64,000 nucleotides of DNA, from contig NW_027270036.1 in assembly GCF_030848805.1 (NCBI RefSeq), forward strand, positions 257,965-321,964, given 5' to 3'. Below the pieces are notes generated by a model that was not told the DNA's origin, searched no databases, and saw nothing but the letters and a program-made list of their open reading frames with translations. Shown here one piece after another: positions 42,201 to 52,152 of the stretch (position 1 is the first letter of the stretch; every line of letters begins with the position of its first letter). The translations under genes and the position numbers were made by a program. The stretch comes from Temnothorax longispinosus (Eukaryota > Arthropoda > Insecta > Hymenoptera > Formicidae).

Positions 42201-42799
42201 TCGCACGAAAAACGCGTTTTTATGTGTTGCATAAAAAACATTTATGCAACACGTGCCTGGAAAGTGGCCCATTACGCACGCGTTTTTATGTGTTGCATAA
42301 AAAACATTTATGCAACACGTGCCTGGAAAGTGGCCCATTACGCACGCTACGCGTGCGTGATAGACCACTTTCCAGGCACTTGCAACATAAAATAGGGTGT
42401 GCAAGCCGTGCTGTAAGATGAAAATTCCCGGGTGCGGTTACCGCACTCGCCTTCGGCTCGTGCGTAAACTCCGCACCCGGGAATTTTCATCTTACAGCAC
42501 TTGTTACACAAATAACTATCGAAGGTGATTTGTACTCAACTCTTGTTTCTATTCTAGGAAAAGCGGAATTGAAACCAATTATAATGAATGGCAAATTTGA
42601 CACGATATGGATCACTGAACTCGAGGAAATCTTTGGCTTTCCACGACATTATACAGACGTGAAGAATTTATCAGTCACAAATCGACAGAAATTGCTCGGC
42701 AAGTCTTGGAGCGTACAAACAGTTATTGCCATATTGCGACCTTTATGCTTATATTTTAAGTGCAATGAAAATGAAACGAGCAGGAAGTCTGTTTCTTAA
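36262..42799 (+). CDS. DNMT3: DNA (cytosine-5)-methyltransferase 3 (de novo), 18 coding exons, apparently intact
   Basis: Exons: 36262-36414, 36918-37134, 37343-37431, 37517-37633, 37731-37809, 37883-37990, 38060-38218, 38313-38404, 38529-38639, 40076-40298, 40387-40514, 40647-40694, 40770-40834, 40916-41184, 41393-41629, 41708-41849, 41931-42145, 42558-42799. All junctions are AG/GT and in phase, giving ~897 residues. PWWP module 1 lies at ~108-190 (LVWGSFGEWWPA), module 2 at ~290-375 (AWAKIPGHCWWPA). The ADD zinc domain at ~455-580 has CLKC, CKEC, YCTVC, CDSEGC, CTAC and CFLC. Catalytic motifs: I LFDGLSAG (~613-620), IV GGSPCNDLS (Cys ~684), VI FENV (~730), VIII HRLRLYWHNLP, X LLGKSWSV near the end. 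PWWP reads methylated H3K36, ADD reads unmodified H3K4, and the enzyme methylates new cytosines in the nucleus. The ATG at 36262 follows a possible acceptor (TTTCACAG), so an upstream exon is possible. Confidence 0.93.
36516..36633. mobile_element. MITE with TIR CCCACACAGCAC in DNMT3 intron 1
   Basis: CCCACACAGCACAGGATATC at left and TGTGCTGTGTGGG at right. Same family as the element at 28440-29341. Confidence 0.75.
38712..39934 (-). mobile_element. Penelope-like retroelement, 5'-truncated, in a DNMT3 intron
   Basis: It is flanked by a 12-bp direct repeat AATAATATTATA (38700-38711 and 39935-39946). An ~80-bp inverted repeat (AAAACGGGAAGAAAAGAGGC at 38744 against its complement ending 39934) and a short 3' tail (38712-38743) frame a GIY-YIG endonuclease gene read on the - strand. 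Nearby - strand text CTGAGGATGGCTCGAAATTG then GAGCCGAAACG resembles the hammerhead-bearing terminal repeats of these elements. The reverse transcriptase is missing. It lies antisense to DNMT3 between coding exons 9 and 10. Confidence 0.85.
39321..39842 (-). CDS. Penelope-type GIY-YIG endonuclease domain (C-terminal fragment of the element's protein)
   Basis: 173 residues are open. The N-terminal part (TVPYVEGISDDFTRVV) is the linker that follows the reverse transcriptase in Penelope-like elements. The C-terminal part is the endonuclease: VVYKISCRECDASYVGQTKR, then LKTRISEHRSHI and later NEHRQNLDHDFDWENVEIL. The KISC...YVGQT...R..EH pattern is the GIY-YIG core with its catalytic Tyr, Arg and Glu. 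The enzyme would nick target DNA for integration, but without reverse transcriptase this copy cannot move. Its start is arbitrary because the 5' part is truncated. Confidence 0.88.
   Translation of the reverse strand: MTFIFDTINMRIKALLNRRTRRQDESLTICEEERRKWFTVPYVEGISDDFTRVVGDLNVRLSFFSLNKLKKFIKVQKDVLPAQSNKNVVYKISCRECDASYVGQTKRQLKTRISEHRSHINRITSTQSVVNEHRQNLDHDFDWENVEILDKEKYLSRRLISEMIHIKLILIEK
42161..42522. mobile_element. Foldback MITE in the last DNMT3 intron
   Basis: ATAGTTATTTGTGTAACAAG at left pairs with CTTGTTACACAAATAACTAT at right. Inside are two direct copies of a ~66-bp unit (ACGCGTTTTTATGTGTTGCA at 42212 and 42278) and a palindrome CCCGGGTGCGGT...CCGCACCCGGG. A relative with CTCGCCTTCGGCTCGTGCGT lies at 59395-59735. 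Confidence 0.8.
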
Positions 42800-42931
42800 G
42801 AAGATATCTCTATCTCTCTATCGCGATACATATTTTTAACGAAATTTTGATCCTAATCGAATAATTGAGCACAGTAACGATTTTTTTATCTTGTACTATT
42901 TTTGGATCTCGTTTGTATGATCGCAATTTTA

Positions 42932-43058
42932 TACGAGAGTCGTTCAATAAGTCCTTAAAAAAAGATAGAAAAAAAGTTATTTTAGGTAGATTTTTTTTAT
43001 TTTTCAACATAATCTCCTTTTCTCATTTTCTAAGGACTTATTGAACGACCCTCGTATA
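42932..43058. mobile_element. Mariner-type short TIR element
   Basis: TACGAGAGTCGTTCAATAAG at left and CTTATTGAACGACCCTCGTA at right flank ~80 bp of T-rich sequence, in a TA-rich target. Such ends are typical of mariner elements. It lies ~130 bp after the DNMT3 stop. Confidence 0.7.
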
Positions 43059-43866
43059 TATATCTAAAATTTGTATTTCTTACATAGACATTGTACGAGA
43101 TGTTACATGTACATGTATGTTACAATATAAATAATGTAAATAATATTTTATATGATATGTATTCAATATATATCCCTGACAATCCTTGATGGAATGGAAC
43201 GTTTTGTCCGTTATCTTTGTTTTATTGTTATATCTATAAAACCGGTTTGTAATGGTATATCTGTTACGGGCAATTTGATAAATTGGGCATTATGCATAAT
43301 GGCCGGGCATTATGCATAATTCCCAATTTGTTCGGCCAATATGATTAATAGAGAAGAATTAAGCTCCTGGGTAGTCACCGCGGCCATATTGGATTCTTAC
43401 TATCGAGGCGAGGAAAACACCTAATTTTAAGTTGCGGTATTTTCCGAAATAAAAAGACATTTCAATAAAAAATCACGACAGATCGTTTCAGCACACTTCA
43501 AAAATTGACCGGATACTATCCTTTTCCCTCGACAATAAACAAACAGCCATAAAACAAAGCCTAAACATACGGAAAACAAGCCGTTTGACGACTATCGAAA
43601 GGAGTGGTGAATGTTCCTTCCGCATATATATTTCTTGCAAATCTTACCATACGGTCAATTTTACGAGTTTCACGAATACGTTAAACGTTAGAGCACAAGT
43701 ACAGAGCGAATAATAAAGAAATATACCGCAACTTAAAATAAGGTTGTCAACATGTCACAAGACAGAATTCTCCATTGGAGAGAGTGAGAGGAGAGAGTTC
43801 TTATTTCTGCCGCGACGGTACGGCGCTACCGTCAACGCAGAGTTCTCGGCTCAGGGACCAGGAGCC

Positions 43867-44345
43867 TTAAGCCCCTTGCACAATAGGCGATAGCGATAGC
43901 GGACTTAAATATTTGTTAAAACTAAATAATTTGTTAAAACAGAGAATAGTTGATATATGAAAAGTAAATATTTATGTGTATTTTTTATATACCAACTATT
44001 CTCTGCTTTAACAAATTATTTCTGTTACAAATATTAAGCGTTTAAGTTAACGAAACATAAATAATTTGTTAAAGCAGAGAATAGTTGGTATATGAAAAGT
44101 ACACATAAATATTTACTTTTCATATATCAACTATTCTCTGCTTTAACAAATTATTTATGTTACAGATATTAAGTGTTGAAGTTAACGAAACAGAAATAAA
44201 ATTGTTAAAGCAGAGAATAGTTGGTATATGAAAAGTTCATATTAATGATTTTCGTTAAAGCAGGGCACACACACGTGTGTATGCCCTGCTTTAACGAAAA
44301 TCACAACTTCTATAAAGCAGGGCATACACCAGCATACACACGTCT
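43867..44345. repeat. Serial palindromes (GCAGAGAATAGTTGGTATAT)
   Basis: The unit TTGTTAAAGCAGAGAATAGT appears alternately on the two strands five or so times. It is followed by a perfect-looking hairpin ATTTTCGTTAAAGCAGGGCA...TGCCCTGCTTTAACGAAAAT. The left end is TTAAGCCCCTTGCACAAT, the end of the TTAA MITE family seen at 7353. Confidence 0.65.
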
Positions 44346-45808
44346 AAAAATTTAATAGATTGTTCTATTATTACGTCTAAGTATCTGTGTAAAATTTCAG
44401 CACAATTCTCTTACTGGTTTAAAAGTTATTTAATTTTTTTGTTTGCATTAATTTTTATCATATCTTGGGATTGGCTTCACCAATCTTATTCGGACTAGTC
44501 GCAATCGAAAGCTTGTATCGACATTATATTTAAAAAATGTCGTTAGATTTTTTATTACGGCTTTAGTTTCTGAGATATTTTAATCAAAAGTTTGTTGACG
44601 TATGAAATTTCTTCTTATTCTTATAATTTGATGAGGAAGTAGCATTACAAATTAAATCAAATTTTGTACATATGCTAATGAAACTATGATAAATATTCGT
44701 ACAAAAGTTCATTTGGATCCACTTACTCGTTTAAAAGTTATTTACCTAAAACTGTAGCAAAATGTGGTCAGTACGCTGCATAACCCATTTTAGTCTATGA
44801 GACTTGGCAACATCGCAGTGAGGCAGTACAGATCGATGTATTGAAAGTGTAAAACACTTCGAGTCAATATCGAAATTTTATCGAAATTTTTTACGATATT
44901 CAACATTTTTCGGCATTTTGATTCCGCGTTTGAAAGGTGACAGGCAGTAATGCCAACGTAGAAAATAATGCAATGTTGTCATATTTAAAGCTGGCATTAA
45001 ATGGTATATTTTAGGTTTACATTTTGTTTTAAAATTATTAATTAAATATATATAACTTATTACGTTTATATTAAATATATATTTAAATTATTCGATACCT
45101 ATAGTAACCGAAAATCGTCTTATAAATTATTCGTTTTTTTGTTTTTTGCAATTGATTTCAGGGCATTTAAAAGACCAAAAGTTTCTGTCGTTGATTACGA
45201 AAAATATTAATTATAAATATTCCCTTTCTTGAAGACGTTAAAAATCATGTTATTTTACGATAGTTGAACTTCTTATGTAATATAAATTTATTTATTTTAT
45301 ATTTCAAACGATATAAACCTAAGAAATCTGCAGTTTTCAAATTTTAATCACTTTTTGCTGGTATTGTACAACCCAAACATCCTTAACGAAAATCACAACT
45401 TCTATAAAGCAGGGCATACACACGTGTGTATGTGCCCTGCTTTAACGAAAATCATTAAACAGTTACATCGTGCAGAATAACCAAGCATCTCGATTCAAGC
45501 AGTTAGGTCTCACGCTGGGAGTTTCATTAGTTTAATTATGCGTGGGAAGCACACACACAACGGGGGGGTGCGAGGGGGGGCCTTCGGCCCCCCCTCCCCC
45601 GCACCCACCCCGCCGGTAGGCTGCGTGGACCTCGCTTTACAACATAAAGTACATGCTAAGTTGTAAAGCGAAATTATAAAGCACATGCATGGAGGGGTGC
45701 AAGGGGGCTTACATGCGTGAGCGCACGTGAACAGAAAGGCTTTTCTCCCTTGCACCCTCCCCCATGCATGTACTTTATAATTTCGTTTTACAACTTAGCA
45801 TTGTACTT

Positions 45809-46669
45809 CCCGAGTAGAAATTTCAGTTACTGTCTTAACAGGTCCAGATCAGGTGTGCCATAATACATAATCTGGCCCTGGTAAAGTCACCTGACATGGT
45901 CCTGACAAGATGTGTAACGCATTGCATGTTCAGGACCGGATTTCATTTACCTAATAAGGACCATGTCAGGCGAATTAATGAAAACCCTTATATTCACCCG
46001 ACATAAAAAAATGTGTTTATTTTGAAATTTTATTACTATTTTTTAACTAAATTTGTTTCTTAGATGCAGTCTATGATTATAAATATTTTCTGTATTTGAA
46101 AAAAACACCTAATACCTTGGTGGGATTCGAACTCGGGACCTCTGGATCGTGAGCCAACTGCCTTACGTGGTAGACTACTTCTTAATTTAATGTACGTGTT
46201 ATATATAGTCTACATATCATAACCAGCGCAAATATATAATTTTTCAAAAATTATCTTAAGAAACAAATTTAATTTAAAAAGAGTAATAAAATTTTGAATT
46301 GGCTATATGATATAATATTATATTAATATTATATGATGAAAGAAGACGAATTGTACTTCCTACAATAATAATATTAGTCAAATAAAAAAGGCCTTCAATG
46401 TTTTATTATAGATATTATATTAATAATATCAGATTAATTATAATTATTAATTAATTTTGATATGACCTTTGAAAATTTGTGTATTAAGGGATACTCAATA
46501 AGGTCCTGACTATTGCCTTATCAGGCTTGCCTGGTTATATATAACCAGGCATGCTTGATATGGCACCAGTCAGGACCTGATCTGGCATGCCGTAGTCAGG
46601 CATGCCTCATTCATATCTGATCAGGGCCGTACATGACAACAGGCACGCCTGAATAAATTTCTACTCGGG
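45809..46669. mobile_element. TIR element CCCGAGTAGAAATTT with CATGCC/GGCATG clusters
   Basis: The ends are CCCGAGTAGAAATTT and AAATTTCTACTCGGG. Both subterminal regions are rich in short words such as AGGTCCTGAC, CTGGCATGCC and CAGGCATGCCT. A tRNA-like B-box text is inside at 46116-46177. No coding content. Confidence 0.7.
46116..46177 (-). other. tRNA-like (B-box) sequence
   Basis: The - strand reads GGTCCCGAGTTCGAATCCC, a typical T-arm/B-box, with tRNA-like text before it (GCAGTTGGCTCACGATCCAG). The stems do not close well, so this is a tRNA-derived relic, not a tRNA gene. Confidence 0.4.
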
Positions 46670-47005
46670 TTTATGTTGTAAAGCGAGGTCCACGCAGCCT
46701 ACCGGCGGGGTGGGTGCGGGGGAGGGAAGGGCCGAAGGCCCCCCCCTCGCACCCCCCCCGTTGTGTGTGTGTGTGTGTGCTTCCCACGCATAATTAAACT
46801 AATGAAACTCCCAGCGTGAGACTTAACTGCTTGAATCGAGATGCTTGGTTATTCTGCACGATTGATTCATTTAAAATTGGCGCAGTTTTACATGCGCGTG
46901 CGACCACTGAGCATGCGCGTGTGGCCGCAGGGCATGGTCGTAGTCGCTGCATCTCGTCGGTATGACAGGAATCATAACTTGATTTCTGTCAACTTTAACC
47001 GTTAA

Positions 47006-47395
47006 TATCTCGCTTCGCGGGGCAGAGCGACACTTTTTTCTGCCAGATTCGGTCGTTTCGTGCAAAAACGCGTCGATTAAGCCCAAGTTGAACGAAATCG
47101 GTGAGGAGCAGGCCACTATTCTTCAGATTTACCCAGTTAAATATTTTTAAAGCGCGTCATCTAACCTATGTAACTGTTTAAAGCGCGTCACTAACCTACA
47201 TAGGTTAGATGACGCGCTTTAAAAATATTTAACTGTTTAAAGCGCGTCACTAACCTACATCTCGCTTCGCGCGCGGGGCAGAGCGACACTTTTTTCTGCC
47301 AGATTCGGTCGTTTTGTGCAAAAACGCGTCGATTAAGCCTAAGTTCAACGAAATCGGTGAGAAGGCCACTATTCTGCACATTTACCAAATAATTT
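47006..47395. repeat. Direct repeat of ~130 bp around an inner palindrome
   Basis: GGGGCAGAGCGACACTTTTT...GAAATCGGTGAG occurs at ~47020-47105 and ~47275-47365. Between them AAGCGCGTCA(C/T)CTAACCTA words form an inverted repeat. Confidence 0.7.
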
Positions 47396-48002
47396 ATTAA
47401 TTTGTCTGTTATAAATTATGTTTAAACACAAAATATAAAATATTTTAGTGCATAAACTCATTGTAAGTAAGAAAGTTGAAATTATAGACAGACTGCCATT
47501 CTTTTTAGAAAGATATTTTAATATGTTAATCACATTTCCCACTTGTCTGTGGGCATTATGCATAATGACCGGTCAGTTTGATTAATTTGAACATTTTTGC
47601 TTTTATTATTCAAATGTCCCAAAAGAAGCGGGCATTATGCATAATGCCCGGCCATTATGCATAATGACCGGATTAATCAAATTGCCCGTAACATATCTAT
47701 AATCGAACTTGCACAACATCGCTTCGTCGAGTGTTTGACATAGATATTGAAAAGTAGTATACGTGAAAATCGCAGGTCGCAGTCGGTGGAAGTCTACATC
47801 GCTGTATCAGACAAACGTCTGTCTAATCCGTTTGAAAGTCGGTGCGACGGTGAATCCTTGCTTGAAACTGAGTTAAGTTGATAGAGGACTTTTACCGCCG
47901 GGAGAAATATATTTAGAGATCACGTGAGTGCGTCCGTGGCATCTGCAAACGTGTTTTGACGAATCAATTATCATTTTTCGATTTCCTGATTTAGACAGCG
48001 CA

Positions 48003-48332
48003 ATGGGTTCACCGGTTCGACGATGGAAGGTTTTGGTGGACCTTGTGGTGTCCCAGTCCGGCATCAAGTTGCTTGAGGATAACAAGTAAGTCTGAATAAA
48101 TTTGGAATATTTAAGAAAATTATACAGATTACTCGTCGTTTACTATTGTTGATATAGCTGCGAGGTCACTACTCTAGAGAATTATAATGCAGATGTATAT
48201 CGACAAAAAATATTGGCAGCTCTTCGTGGGCAGGGCTTCGATGTTGTATTCCTCGCTCCATGTTCCTCCAGCCATGTTAAAGTTGACAAGGAGTTTCTCG
48301 ATGCCGCCGGTGGTGATCCATTTTCTCGATAG
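48003..48332 (+). pseudogene. Glyoxylate/hydroxypyruvate reductase-like N-terminal fragment, two exons
   Basis: Exon 1 is 48003-48085 (MGSPVRRWKVLVDLV, then SGIKLLEDN) and exon 2 is 48158-48332 (CEVTTLENYNADVYRQKIL, then GFDVVFLAP, KVDKEFLDAAGG, stop at 48330-48332). They join in phase at GT/AG sites and give 85 residues. VLV...G..LLE...CEV and KVD.E.LDAAG are the pattern of the substrate-binding start of D-2-hydroxyacid dehydrogenases such as GRHPR, which reduce glyoxylate and hydroxypyruvate in the cytosol. The NAD-binding domain is absent: a stop follows DPFSR where the family continues for ~240 residues. It is a partial copy, or the start of a gene whose rest has moved. Confidence 0.55.
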
Positions 48333-49036
48333 GACATCTTCATTTCCTGTCTTGAGCGATTCCATGATTACGCAGCTGTCCAAATTTTCTCAAGCAGAAC
48401 TCGTTTCAACGTTTGTTTAAATATTTAAAAAAATACGCTCTTGAAACTTAATTGATGTGTTTTCTATACAAATGCCTATTATATCTTGAATAAAGCGCCA
48501 AGAAGTGCAAGAAAAAAAGAGTATTTAAAATTGTTTAATGTTAAAATTAATAAAATCGGCTTGGAACGGTGCGATTTTATTTCAAGACTTTCAAGCACAG
48601 GATGAAAAAAGTTTAAAATAATTTTAAAAAATTTAAAAACAAAAACTTATATACAAAAATAACCAAAAACAGGTTTAAAAAATTTAAATAATAAAAACAA
48701 AGTCTTAAAAATTAATTGGTACATAAGACAGGTTTATTTGGTAATAAAAATGTAATACACATATAATAATAAGTATAATAATTGTAACAGCTTGGTGTAA
48801 AGTAGACAGAGCATATGCGAACTACAAAAATTAATTTCAATAAAGTATTAAAAATATATGCCTCAATATTATAATTTATATAGATTCAAAATAGCGTACC
48901 GTTTTTTAATCCATTTTAACGCAGTTTCTTCATCCTTTGGATAAGAGAAAAAATTGAATATTTTTCTTTTTTGCATTCTCGCTTCTATTTTTGCATCCAC
49001 TTACACTACACATAGGCATTTAAAAAAAAAAAAATT
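48333..49036. other. AT-rich region without recognisable genes
   Basis: A-rich stretches with AAAAATTTAAA repeats follow the reductase-like fragment. I see no open frame or element here. Confidence 0.55.
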
Positions 49037-49481
49037 AAGGGTCAACAGGAGTAACACTACCGACCTCTGTCGGGTTGCTTAGCTGCGAGTCCGTATTTTG
49101 TTTATTATAAATTTTTTAAGAGCCAAAATGGAAAATCTGGCTCTGTACTAGCTTGCGGCTGATCTTACTGATTAAAACGAGCATAAGTTTAATGAGATTC
49201 GTTAATTAATTTGGCTAAAATTTGGGATAACCTTTTCTAAGCAGCTTTTTCAGGCTTGCTTAGAGCTGCAAAGCTGCTTAGGAACGGTTATCCCAAATTT
49301 TAGCCAAATTAATTAACGAATCTCATTAAACTTATGCTCGTTTTAATCAGTAAGATCAGCCGCTGGCTGGTACAGAGCCGGATTTTCCATTTTGGCTCTT
49401 AAAAAATTTATAATAAATAAAATACGGACTCGCAGCTAAGCAACCCGACAGAGGTCGGTAGTGTTACTCCTGTCGACCCTT
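49037..49481. mobile_element. Foldback MITE (AAGGGTCAACAGGAGTAA ends), copy 2, complete
   Basis: The outer ends are AAGGGTCAACAGGAGTAA and TTACTCCTGTCGACCCTT. The arms of ~205 bp meet at GCAGCTTTTTCAGGCTTGCT. It is nearly identical to the copy at 35506-36204 once the nested MITE of that copy is removed. Confidence 0.88.
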
Positions 49482-49859
49482 AAGCCGAAACACGTTTACT
49501 TCTGACGTATGTATATTATGATGTATATACATAAAGTATATCTATATATATTCAATATGGCGCTTGCTTGGCCGTCGCCATGTCTGCGCAGAACATGCTC
49601 AATTTCGACCCCTCTAACGAGCACACCTTGTTTTCTTTCCACCAGTGTTGCCAACTTGGTGGTTTTACCTCGGACAACTTCAACGTATCGAACTTTCATT
49701 AATTGGAATCGATTGGTGGTCGTTTGGTGGTCTTTGGTAGTCTAGTCCGATCGTTTGGTGGTTAGTCGTTTTCCTGTAAAATAAAAATGAAATTTCCGGT
49801 GTGAAGTTAGCCGGACAATTTTTATTTTTCAACCAATTCAACTTTTTTATAACTCATTC

Positions 49860-51070
49860 GACGCGGAATCGTTTGGTGGTCGCGAATATCATCGGTAAAA
49901 CGTTTGGTGGTCAACCGTTTTCCCAGAAAATAAAAAAAATCGTATGCGCATAATGCTGGACATATCACCACTGTGCCATTAGCCGGAAAAATTGTATTTA
50001 TCACCCAAATTGACTTTGATAGAGCTCAATCGACGTGGAATCGTTTGGTGGTCACGAATATCGTCATTAAAACGTTTGGTGGTCAATGGTTTTCCTAAGA
50101 AATAGAAAAAACCGTACTCTCACGCCATTGGTCGTATGACTCCGTGACGTTAGCTCGGTAATTTGATGGATAAACATTATTTATCAATCAAATTGACTTT
50201 CATACGGCTCAATCGACGCGGAATCGTTTGGTGGTCACGAATATCGTAATTAAAACGTATGGTGGTCAATGATGGTTTTCCTAAGAAATAGAAAAAACCG
50301 TACTCTCACGCCATTGGTCGCATGACTCCGTGACGTTAGCTCGGTAATTTGATGAATAAACATTATTTATCAATCAAATTGACTTTCATACGGCTCAATC
50401 GACGCGGAATCGTTTGGTGGTCACGAATATAATCAGTAAAACGTTTGGTGGTCAACTGTTTTCCCAGAAAAAAGGAAAAACCGTATGCTCACGCCATTAG
50501 TCGTATGACTCTGTGTTATTAGTCAGAAAAATTGTATTTGTCACCCAAATTGACTTTGATAGGGCTCAATCGACGCGGAATCGTTTGGTGGTCACGAATA
50601 TTGTCATTAAAACGTTTGGTGGTCAATCGTTTTCCTAAGAAATAGATAAAACCGTACTCTCACGCCATTGGTCGTATGACTCTGTGACGTTAGCTCGGTA
50701 ATTTGATGGATAAACATTATTTATCAATCAAATTGACTTTCATACGGCTCAATCGACGCGGAATCGTTTGGTGGTCACGAATATCGTCATAAAACGTTTG
50801 GTGGTCAATTGTTTTCCTAAGAAATAGATAAACCGTACTCTCACGCCATTGGTCGTATGATCGACTTCGTGACGTTAGCTCGGTAATTTGATGGATAAAC
50901 TTATTTATCAATCAAATTGACTTTCATACGGCTCAATCGACGCGGAATCGTTTGGTGTCACGAATAATCAGTAAAACGTTTGGTGGTCAACCGTTTTCCC
51001 AGAAAAAAGGAAAAACCGTATGCTCACGCCATTGGTCGTATGACTCTGTGCTATTAGTCAGAAAAATTGT
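49860..51070 (+). repeat. Tandem array inside the hAT element, ~180-bp units in a ~540-bp higher-order period
   Basis: AATCGTTTGGTG(G)TC recurs at 49867, 50039, 50222, 50408, 50579, 50762 and 50946. The spacings are 172, 183, 186, 171, 183 and 184 bp. The pattern 172/183/186 repeats, so the array grew by duplicating triplets of units (541 and 538 bp). Each unit also holds GACGTTAGCTCGGTAATTTG or GTGCCATTAG-like variants. Repeat peptides from it are not genes. Confidence 0.88.
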
Positions 51071-52152
51071 TTTACCGGAGCTTGATTTTAGTAGAAAATT
51101 TGGTGATTTTAGGTAATTTGGTGTTTTTAGCGGGAATTTTGGTGATTTTAAGATAATTTGGTATTTTTTTTCGGGAATTTTGGTATTTAATGTAGTTTGA
51201 TATTTTAGATAAATTTTATAATTTTATGATAACAGTGTAAGAACCAATCACGTATTCACGTTCGACTGCTACTGAGAATGGTTTGCACTCTGCAGTCAGT
51301 TCAGGTGTAGAGAATGGTTGCTAGGTCGCTACGTGTGGCTAGTGGCTAGTGCAGAGTGCAGGCTACTCGTCACTCGCCACTCGCTACGGATACGTGTGTG
51401 GATACGTGAGACTTGAGAGGGAGAACAGTGTTTGCCGATTGGCCATTTCGAATTGCATTTATCGCGCAATTTCATCGTGGATGCGATCTCGTCGCATATG
51501 ATAATTTTCTCCTTACATTTCGCCGTTTTTCGCGACACGTTGAACCTGAAAGCGTCCATCGATTTGCGTGGCACGGCCCGAGCTCGTGTGGAGAAAAAAA
51601 GGTAAGGAGAAAATTCTTCGTGATTTATTGTAAACGTAATGAAATTCTGAGGTAATAAGTTGCAGGACTTGTAAAGTAGATCTCTATAAAGGGAAAATTG
51701 TTATGTAACAGAACTGATTAAAGAAATTTTGCTGATAAGCAGTTTAAATCATACAGCAGAAATTAATTCCTTTCTGTTTTTGCTATGATTAAAATTTTGC
51801 TGCTTTGCTGATGCGGCTTCATTGTTTTTATTGATTTATATGGTCGGAAATCGCGTGAAATCCTGATCGAGGAAAACAAGGTACAGCGTATTGACTCACC
51901 TGTGACAGTACCCTGGTAACCATTCCTTTGCAATTCTGCTGTAAAACTGCACGAAAAGTAGCTTCTTACAGCAGACTACTGCAATAGTACAGTAAGTACT
52001 CGTTCAATCACAGATATTATGCACTTTTGTCGCAATTTTGGACTGTTTTCTTGCGCACTTCTTCGGGACGCATCTGAACTAGCAAACTGGTTACCAGGGT
52101 AACTATCTCTATTTCTTGTACACAGATTCGAGTATTACTTCCTTTTCTTAAG

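Larger units (their letters stand above)
45468..46861. mobile_element. Inverted-repeat element with GC-rich arms
   Basis: TCGTGCAGAATAACCAAGCA is complemented by the bases ending at 46861. The arms (~190 bp) run through GGGGGGCCTTCGGCCCCCC-type text and CCGGTAGGCTGCGTGGACCT. A palindrome with CCCCATGCATGTACTTTATA lies at 45650-45800, and the element at 45809-46669 lies inside. Confidence 0.75.
43263..47692. mobile_element. 4.4-kb TIR element with 6-bp TSD and nested foldbacks
   Basis: A perfect 17-bp inverted repeat GTTACGGGCAATTTGAT / ATCAAATTGCCCGTAAC is flanked by ATATCT on both sides. The palindrome GCATTATGCATAATG(C/G) recurs near both ends (43288, 43308, 47550, 47632, 47652). No credible transposase. 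Nested parts: an inverted repeat at 43421-43744, A/T palindromes with GCAGAGAATAGTTG(G/A)TATAT at 43920-44345, a GC-rich inverted repeat at 45468-46861, and repeats at 47006-47395. The region 44345-45380 is AT-rich with nothing recognised. Confidence 0.8.

Noticed and set aside
46116..46177. Functional tRNA gene
   Set aside because: T-arm text is good but acceptor and anticodon stems do not pair.
49860..51070. Possible CRISPR-like array of regularly spaced repeats
   Set aside because: Units of ~180 bp, related throughout with no unique spacers, inside a eukaryotic hAT element; it is a satellite-like array.
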